DNA of 64,000 bases, taken from positions 1 to 64,000 of the forward strand of contig NZ_BAEE01000063.1 of assembly GCF_000241265.1 (NCBI RefSeq), written 5' to 3'. Below are positions 59,768-64,000 of the stretch, one piece after another. How positions within the stretch are numbered: position 1 is the stretch's first letter; every line of letters starts with the position of its first letter. A model generated the notes under the pieces. It saw nothing but the letters and a program-made list of their open reading frames with translations. It made no database searches and was not told the origin of the DNA. A program made the position numbers and the translations under genes. The DNA comes from Gordonia araii NBRC 100433. Its GTDB lineage: Bacteria > Actinomycetota > Actinomycetes > Mycobacteriales > Mycobacteriaceae.

Positions 59768-60355
59768 CTATTTGACGTTCGCGATGACCACCTCGGCCAC
59801 CTGCTTCATCGTCGTCCGACGATCCATCGCCGTGCGCTGAATCCAGGCAAATGCCTCTGGTTCGGTCATCGCGTGCTGGCTCATCAGCAAACCTTTGGCC
59901 CGGTCGACCAGTTTGCGGGTCTCAAGCGTCTCCTGCACCGATTCGACCTCGGCCTCCAAGGCGGTCAGCTCCCGGTAACGGCTGACCGCCACCTCGATCG
60001 CGGGCGCGAGATCGGCCTTGGAAAACGGCTTGACCAGGTACGCCATGGCGCCGGCGTCGCGCGCCTTCTCGATGAAGTCCCGTTGGCTGAACGCCGTCAG
60101 CATGACGACGGGTGCGAGCCGCTTCTCCGCGATCTCGGTCGCCGCGTCGATCCCGTCGCGGACCGGCATCTTGATATCCATGATCACGAGGTCGGGGCGC
60201 AGGCTCTCCGTCAGGTCGACCGCGATCTGGCCGTTGGGAGCCTCGCCGACCACGTCGTAGCCCTCTTCGGCCAGCATTTCGACCAGGTCCATTCGGATCA
60301 GCGAGTCATCCTCGGCGACCAGCACCCTGCTGGGCCGTTGGTCATCGGCTGCCAC
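59768..60355 (-). CDS. pdtaR: ANTAR-domain response regulator PdtaR
   Basis: 195 aa. The receiver domain has AEDDSLIRMDL, phosphorylated Asp60 in VIMDIKMP and the Lys of YLVKPFSK. The C-terminal ANTAR domain (LETRKLVDRAKGLLMSQHAMTEPEAFAWIQRTAMDRRTTM) binds paired RNA hairpins and prevents termination. Nearly colinear with M. tuberculosis Rv1626, partner of the kinase PdtaS. GTG 60355 was chosen because GGAGAGG lies 6 nt upstream. ATGs at 60361 and 60370 are alternatives. The kinase gene is not in this window. Confidence 0.93.
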   Translation of the reverse strand: MAADDQRPSRVLVAEDDSLIRMDLVEMLAEEGYDVVGEAPNGQIAVDLTESLRPDLVIMDIKMPVRDGIDAATEIAEKRLAPVVMLTAFSQRDFIEKARDAGAMAYLVKPFSKADLAPAIEVAVSRYRELTALEAEVESVQETLETRKLVDRAKGLLMSQHAMTEPEAFAWIQRTAMDRRTTMKQVAEVVIANVK

Positions 60356-60407
60356 AGGCATCCTCTCCATCTGCAGAAACGTCAGGTGATGAGACTACCG
60401 GGCGCGG

Positions 60408-60438
60408 TTGGCAAGCCGGTGCGTTCATCCACTAAACT
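60408..60438 (+). promoter_or_regulatory. Possible tRNA promoter
   Basis: TTGGCA at 60408-60413 and TAAACT at 60433-60438, 19-nt spacer, ending 10 nt before the tRNA. Confidence 0.4.
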
Positions 60439-60448
60439 CAAGAACCGC

Positions 60449-60525
60449 GCCCTCGTAGCCCAATTGGCAGAGGCAACGGATTCAAAACCCGTCCAGTGTG
60501 AGTTCGAGTCTCACCGAGGGCACCA
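60449..60525 (+). tRNA. tRNA with CAA (Leu) anticodon and short variable arm
   Basis: Cloverleaf read by eye: acceptor GCCCTCG/CGAGGGC (7 bp), D-arm GCC...GGC, anticodon arm ACGGA-TTCAAAA-CCCGT, variable loop CCAGT (5 nt), T-arm GTGAG-TTCGAGT-CTCAC, discriminator A and encoded CCA. The anticodon is CAA, codon UUG. The anticodon stem has an A-C mismatch at the loop end. Leu tRNAs normally have a long variable arm, and this one is class I in size (73 nt plus ACCA). It corresponds in position to a Leu tRNA near pdtaR in mycobacteria as I recall. Confidence 0.85.
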
Positions 60526-60542
60526 AACAACCTTCAGTAGCC

Positions 60543-61649
60543 CTAGTTTCTGCCGCGGCCGAGGCTGAGCAATTCACGCGAAATATCCTCGGGCACCACT
60601 TCGCGGGGAATGAGGATGCCGGTCTGCAATCCGCGCAGCGTGAGCACCAGCACGCCGTCGATGTCATTGACTCGTTTGATGTTCGACTTCTGCACGGTCT
60701 GCACATGACTCCCGAGCCGGACGCCTAGCCAGTCGGGGCCGTAGTCCGCGACGATGGGAGCGCCTTGCGGCACAAGTTGTTGCAGGTGGGCTTTGGTCCC
60801 ACGCAGCAGGCTATAGCCTAAGACAGCGCCGCCGGAGCCACAGACAGAGATGATCGGCAACATGGTGAGCCAGTCGAGCGACCCCTGACTCATCCATACC
60901 AAGGCGACCATCACAAGCGGGGCCGACACCATCAATCCCACTGCCCACGACGCCGCGCTACTGCGCCGGGAAGCCCGGGCCAGCCGGTCCGCCAGTGCAC
61001 CGTCCGCAACAGCTTCGACGTGAACCGTATCCGCGGCCGGAGACAGTACTTCCGGGCCCGGGTATATGGGCTGATGAGCCGGCGGAGACGCCTGCGCGCG
61101 CAGGCGCCACTGGCCTGACAAAAGGCCGGCCTTAATGTGTTCGGGTACCAGGCTCTCTGGGATCAGGAGTGGAGTGTCGCCCCCGGACAGCACCAGGACG
61201 CGGCTGACGCGGCGCACTCGCTTCAGATGGGCGAGCATCACCGTCTGATAGGTGCCGTCCCAACCGCACCCGATCCACTCCTCGCCGAAGTCGGCGTAGA
61301 GCAACGACCCCGCAGGCAATTGCGCGGCCCAGCGACCGCGACCGCGGCCCAGGGATCCGACAACCGGCAGACCGATGAGGATAATCGCTCCGATTACCGG
61401 CGAAGCCACCAAGATCGAGACGCTGGTGATCGTGTGGTACTGCCACATCGACGGACCGCCCATCACCAGGCCGAACAAGGATCCCGCGGCGAGCATCGGA
61501 ACTATCAGCGCACCGGGGAGTACCGCCACCCACACGACCGGGGAGCTGACGAACTCAGCGTTGGCAAGATCATTCGTGAGCTGCCGCGTGGCTGTCAGGC
61601 GGGTGCGCAGAACACCCGGCAGGGTGTCGCGCTCAAACGTAGGTTTCAT
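60543..61649 (-). CDS. Membrane protein with internal duplication, unknown function
   Basis: 368 aa in two similar halves, each a pair of membrane spans (~38-100 and ~235-283) followed by a cytoplasmic beta-rich module. Matching pieces: LPAGSLLYADFGEEWIG (111-127) and VPQGAPIVADYGPDWLG (293-309); LKRVRRVSRVLVL and IKRVNDIDGVLVL; LLIPESLVPEHI and ILIPREVVPEDI. The module looks like a YcxB-type or PH-like fold, but I do not assign a family. Transcribed alone, ending next to the tRNA. Confidence 0.75.
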   Translation of the reverse strand: MKPTFERDTLPGVLRTRLTATRQLTNDLANAEFVSSPVVWVAVLPGALIVPMLAAGSLFGLVMGGPSMWQYHTITSVSILVASPVIGAIILIGLPVVGSLGRGRGRWAAQLPAGSLLYADFGEEWIGCGWDGTYQTVMLAHLKRVRRVSRVLVLSGGDTPLLIPESLVPEHIKAGLLSGQWRLRAQASPPAHQPIYPGPEVLSPAADTVHVEAVADGALADRLARASRRSSAASWAVGLMVSAPLVMVALVWMSQGSLDWLTMLPIISVCGSGGAVLGYSLLRGTKAHLQQLVPQGAPIVADYGPDWLGVRLGSHVQTVQKSNIKRVNDIDGVLVLTLRGLQTGILIPREVVPEDISRELLSLGRGRN

Positions 61650-61748
61650 GGGCTTCCCGATCGGCCGATTGATTGGCCGCTGACGTTACCCGGGTGCCAC
61701 GTCGCACATCATTCGTCCGGCTGGCCTCCACTAGCGACGAGGACTCCA

Positions 61749-62339
61749 TCAGTCCCCCAGCGCGGCGATCGCCCGGCTGGCAGTGACGACGACTTCGTCC
61801 ATCCACTCGGGCACGCCGTCGCTACCGGGACCTATGTAGGGGCGCACCAATCCGTACGGCGACTGCCGGATCGCGATGTCCAGGACGCGGCGTCGTCGCT
61901 CGGTGGCCCGGCCATATCGTCGGGTGCACAACCGCGCCATCGCCGCGAACACGTCGTCGTTGAGAGTCTCGACCTCGTCGGCGTACCGCTGCGGCGGTGC
62001 CTGCCGCACGCGTTCCCAGCGGTAGAGCGTCATCGCCGCCGCCTCGGCCGGTTCCAGACGGCAGTACCGCGGGATGTGCATCGCGGTGGCGAGTACCGCA
62101 TCGGCGGGAGAACCGTCGTCCAACGCGTCGAGCAGCCCCACATGAAAGCGCCGAATGGAGCGCACCCATAGCGCCACGAACAGCTCCTCGCGAGAAGCGA
62201 AGCGGTGATACACCGACCCCACCGGCCCGCCGAGCTCGGCCGCCACCAAAGCCACCGACGCATCCTTGCCGACACTGAACACCACATCACGGGCCGCATC
62301 GAGAATCTGTTCCGCGCTGAACTTGCTGGGTCTTGCCAC
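61749..62339 (-). CDS. TetR-family regulator
   Basis: 196 aa. Helix-turn-helix at ~10-55 with ASVALVAAELGGPVGSVYHRFASREELF. The C-terminal ligand domain is distinctive only for Arg-rich stretches (RLCTRRYGRATERRRRV). It is divergent from the SRPBCC-like gene across 28 nt, so it likely represses that pair and itself. Confidence 0.9.
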   Translation of the reverse strand: MARPSKFSAEQILDAARDVVFSVGKDASVALVAAELGGPVGSVYHRFASREELFVALWVRSIRRFHVGLLDALDDGSPADAVLATAMHIPRYCRLEPAEAAAMTLYRWERVRQAPPQRYADEVETLNDDVFAAMARLCTRRYGRATERRRRVLDIAIRQSPYGLVRPYIGPGSDGVPEWMDEVVVTASRAIAALGD

Positions 62340-62357
62340 GATCTGATCGTAGAGCTA

Positions 62358-62395
62358 GTTTTAGAACATGCCAATTAGAATTGATCAACTAAAAC
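62358..62395. promoter_or_regulatory. Candidate TetR operator between divergent genes
   Basis: A/T-rich patch spanning the ATG at 62368. GTTTTAG (62358-62364) is mirrored by CTAAAAC (62389-62395), and CAATTAGAATTG (62372-62383), an inverted repeat, lies almost at the centre. Its overlap with the first codons makes it a good repressor site, but part may be simple codon choice. Confidence 0.45.
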
Positions 62396-62970
62396 ACTCG
62401 CCTCCACGACGTCTCTCCGACGCCCTGACACCCCACTTCGCCGAACACCACCATCGGGTGATCGCCGCCGGCATCGACGACACGTGGCGAGCGCTCCAGG
62501 AAACCACCTGGTCCGACCTCCTCATCACCAAGCCGCTCATGCGGATCCGCGGCCACTCGCTCGCCGACGCCACCCGTCGTCGGCTCCTCGATCCGCCGAG
62601 CCCGATGGCGCCGATACACGAAGAGGCGCCGCACTACCTCTGCAGCGGGATGATCGGGCGGCCATGGCAATTGCACGGCGACGAGCGCGACGTGCCCGAC
62701 CTCGCCGCGCTCGTCGCCTTCGATGAGCCCGGCTGGCTGAAATACGGGGCGGAGTTCGTCCTTGTCGAACTCCCCGACGGCCGGACCAGGCTCGAAACGA
62801 CGACGTTGTGCGAGGCGACCGACTCCGCCACCCGCCGGAAGTTCGGCTGTTACTGGGCAGTGATTCGTCCGTTCAGCGGACTAATCCGGCGCGACATCCT
62901 GCGAGCGATCGACCGGCGGACGCAGCATCAGACCGCCGCCGCCCACCCCACAGACCGGCCGACGTCATGA
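62368..62970 (+). CDS. SRPBCC-like protein, unknown function
   Basis: 200 aa, soluble. FAEHHHRVIAAGIDDTWRALQETTWSDL opens like a polyketide-cyclase/START-type domain, and PGWLKYGAEFVLVELPDGRTRLETTTLCEATD gives the paired strands, followed by a helix (CYWAVIRPFSGLIRRDILRAI). It may bind a lipid or aromatic ligand. It overlaps the next gene by 4 nt (ATGA) and is divergent from TetR. I would not name a function. Confidence 0.72.
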   Translation: MPIRIDQLKHSPPRRLSDALTPHFAEHHHRVIAAGIDDTWRALQETTWSDLLITKPLMRIRGHSLADATRRRLLDPPSPMAPIHEEAPHYLCSGMIGRPWQLHGDERDVPDLAALVAFDEPGWLKYGAEFVLVELPDGRTRLETTTLCEATDSATRRKFGCYWAVIRPFSGLIRRDILRAIDRRTQHQTAAAHPTDRPTS

Positions 62971-63479
62971 TCACCGACGCCCAGTGGGCCCAAGCGTGCC
63001 TGGTCGTGCGCCGCGCCGTCAGATCGTCGCTGTGCTGCAGCATCGCGAGCACGAATCCCGACGGCTCGCCGCACGTCACACCGATCGGATCGGTGATGCT
63101 CGGCGATCCCGGGACGGCCATCTACTTCGAGGCATTCAACAAACGCCTCGCCGCCAACGTCGATCGCGACCCGAACATCGCGATCCTGGCCGTCGACAGC
63201 AGGCAACGCCTGTGGCTGCCCGCACTGATGCGGGGAAGGTTCTCCGCCACCCCGGGCCTCCGTCTGCTCGGTCGGGTGGCACCCGTGCGAGCCGGCACAA
63301 GCGACGAAATCGAGCGATTCCGCCGCGTTGTCGGACCGCTGTTGCGGACTCGCGGCGGTGCCGCGCTATGGGGCTCCTTGGATACGGTGCGCGACGTCGA
63401 GATCGACCGCATCCAGCCCCTCGATCTGGGGCCGATGACACATTCCTGGCGCGCGACCCAACCACGCGCGCGGCGGTGA
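62967..63479 (+). CDS. Pyridoxamine 5'-phosphate oxidase-like flavin protein
   Basis: 170 aa. The split-barrel fold of the PNPOx-like superfamily: CCSIASTNPDGSPHVTPIGSVMLGDPGTAIYFEAFNKRLAANVDRDPNIAILAVD. Members bind FMN, F420 or heme. Actinobacterial ones are often F420-dependent reductases or stress proteins. The start ATG overlaps the previous stop. The cofactor is not certain. Confidence 0.82.
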   Translation: MITDAQWAQACLVVRRAVRSSLCCSIASTNPDGSPHVTPIGSVMLGDPGTAIYFEAFNKRLAANVDRDPNIAILAVDSRQRLWLPALMRGRFSATPGLRLLGRVAPVRAGTSDEIERFRRVVGPLLRTRGGAALWGSLDTVRDVEIDRIQPLDLGPMTHSWRATQPRARR

Positions 63480-63542
63480 CCAACCAAATTGCCCGGCAAC
63501 CAAACCGATCTCTGATCGACTCGGGGCGCAGCTTCATCGGCG

Positions 63543-64000
63543 TCAATCCCCGAACGACGATCCCGCTACGGCACGCTGATAGCGCTCCGCGATGAGTTTG
63601 AGGAGCGGAACCAGCTCGGGCGGCGATTCGACGGTGAAGTCCATCGTCAGCATGCCGATGTAGGCCGCGATGGTGTCGAGACTGTCCGCTCCGGTGACGA
63701 GGACGCAGTGATTGTCGTCGATCGGTTCGACGACACCGACCGCGGCGTGGATGCGGGCGAGCACACTCTCGGCCGACGCCTCGATTCGCAAGCGCGCGTG
63801 CACTTTCCAGGCACTGATGGCGATGCTTCGCATGGCGAACGCCGTGTAGTCGCCGCCGGGAAGCGGCTGCGGGTCGAAACGCCGCCCCGTCGGCATTCTC
63901 GGCTTCATCCAGTCCGCGCGGTACGTCGCCCACTGCCCGTCCTGCGGGTCGCGGCCGACGAGATACCAGCGCCGGTGCCAGGTCAGCAGCCGGTACGGCT
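63543..64000 (-). CDS. WYL-domain transcriptional regulator, C-terminal part, cut by window edge
   Basis: About 152 codons visible. The frame continues to base 64000 without a start. Near the edge it encodes PYRLLTWHRRWYLVGRDPQDGQW, the WYL signature of YafY/PafBC-type regulators, and then a C-terminal extension with VVEPIDDNHCVLVTGADSLDTIAAYI. The N-terminal helix-turn-helix lies outside. An internal ATG at 63908 is not the true start. WYL domains sense nucleic acid or small ligands. Confidence 0.85.
   Translation of the reverse strand, partial: PYRLLTWHRRWYLVGRDPQDGQWATYRADWMKPRMPTGRRFDPQPLPGGDYTAFAMRSIAISAWKVHARLRIEASAESVLARIHAAVGVVEPIDDNHCVLVTGADSLDTIAAYIGMLTMDFTVESPPELVPLLKLIAERYQRAVAGSSFGD

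Overview
The window is high-GC DNA from an actinobacterium of the order Mycobacteriales, most likely Gordonia or a close relative. Evidence: the gene backbone pdtaR - polA - rpsA - coaE - DUF402 - uvrB - universal stress protein - metallo-beta-lactamase - uvrA - infC/rpmI/rplT - tsnR - pheS/pheT - argCJBDFRGH - lipase/acyl-CoA synthetase fusion - tyrS is recalled as the same as in Mycobacterium tuberculosis (Rv1626 to Rv1689, in reverse). It also has a DUF222/13E12 HNH protein and an NDMA/mycofactocin-type alcohol dehydrogenase. The genus is an inference. I saw no rRNA, CRISPR array, prophage or complete insertion sequence. The window reads as chromosomal backbone with small accessory inserts.

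Layout. 0.3-4.8 kb: tyrosyl-tRNA synthetase, a Trm112-like protein and a PhaC-like hydrolase/acyl-CoA synthetase fusion. 4.9-13.4 kb: the arginine cluster, argC-J-B-D-F-R with 1- or 4-nt overlaps throughout, then argG and argH. A low-GC patch at the argC start looks like a leaderless promoter and possible ArgR site. 13.5-19.4 kb: two membrane proteins, an SDR/alpha-beta hydrolase fusion co-transcribed with its probable TetR repressor (with a TAGACCGGTCTA operator), and a metallophosphoesterase. 19.5-24.5 kb: pheT, pheS and a membrane acyltransferase. 24.6-29.1 kb: an alcohol/aldehyde oxidation module, with an AcoR-like activator, an aldehyde dehydrogenase and a mycofactocin-type alcohol dehydrogenase, two candidate operators and a strong terminator. 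29.2-31.9 kb: an unknown protein and a DUF222/HNH gene whose 3' end appears frameshifted. 31.9-34.0 kb: rRNA methyltransferase, L20, L35 and IF-3, the last starting on an ATC codon. 34.3-36.9 kb: small conserved proteins and a MarR/PfpI pair with a 33-bp palindrome. 36.9-45.7 kb: uvrA, a metallo-hydrolase, HelD, a universal stress protein and uvrB. 45.8-50.2 kb: DUF402, coaE with a decayed GrpB tail, an SDR remnant, nicotinamidase, ferritin and rpsA. 50.4-60.4 kb: a 2H phosphoesterase, a methyltransferase, a 22-bp tandem repeat, a beta-decarboxylating dehydrogenase, polA coupled to a polar amino-acid ABC transporter, a Leu/Ile/Val-type binding lipoprotein and pdtaR. 60.4-64.0 kb: a tRNA with CAA anticodon but a short variable arm, an internally duplicated membrane protein, a TetR divergon with SRPBCC-like and PNPOx-like genes, and a WYL regulator cut by the right edge.

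No obviously new defence or mobile system is present. The items most worth following up are the SDR/hydrolase fusion with its TetR operator, the alcohol oxidation module under an activator that lacks the sigma-54 contact motif, the MarR/PfpI palindrome, the odd Leu-anticodon tRNA, the ATC-initiated infC and the several decaying genes. All positions and motif matches were read by eye, and no database search was run.
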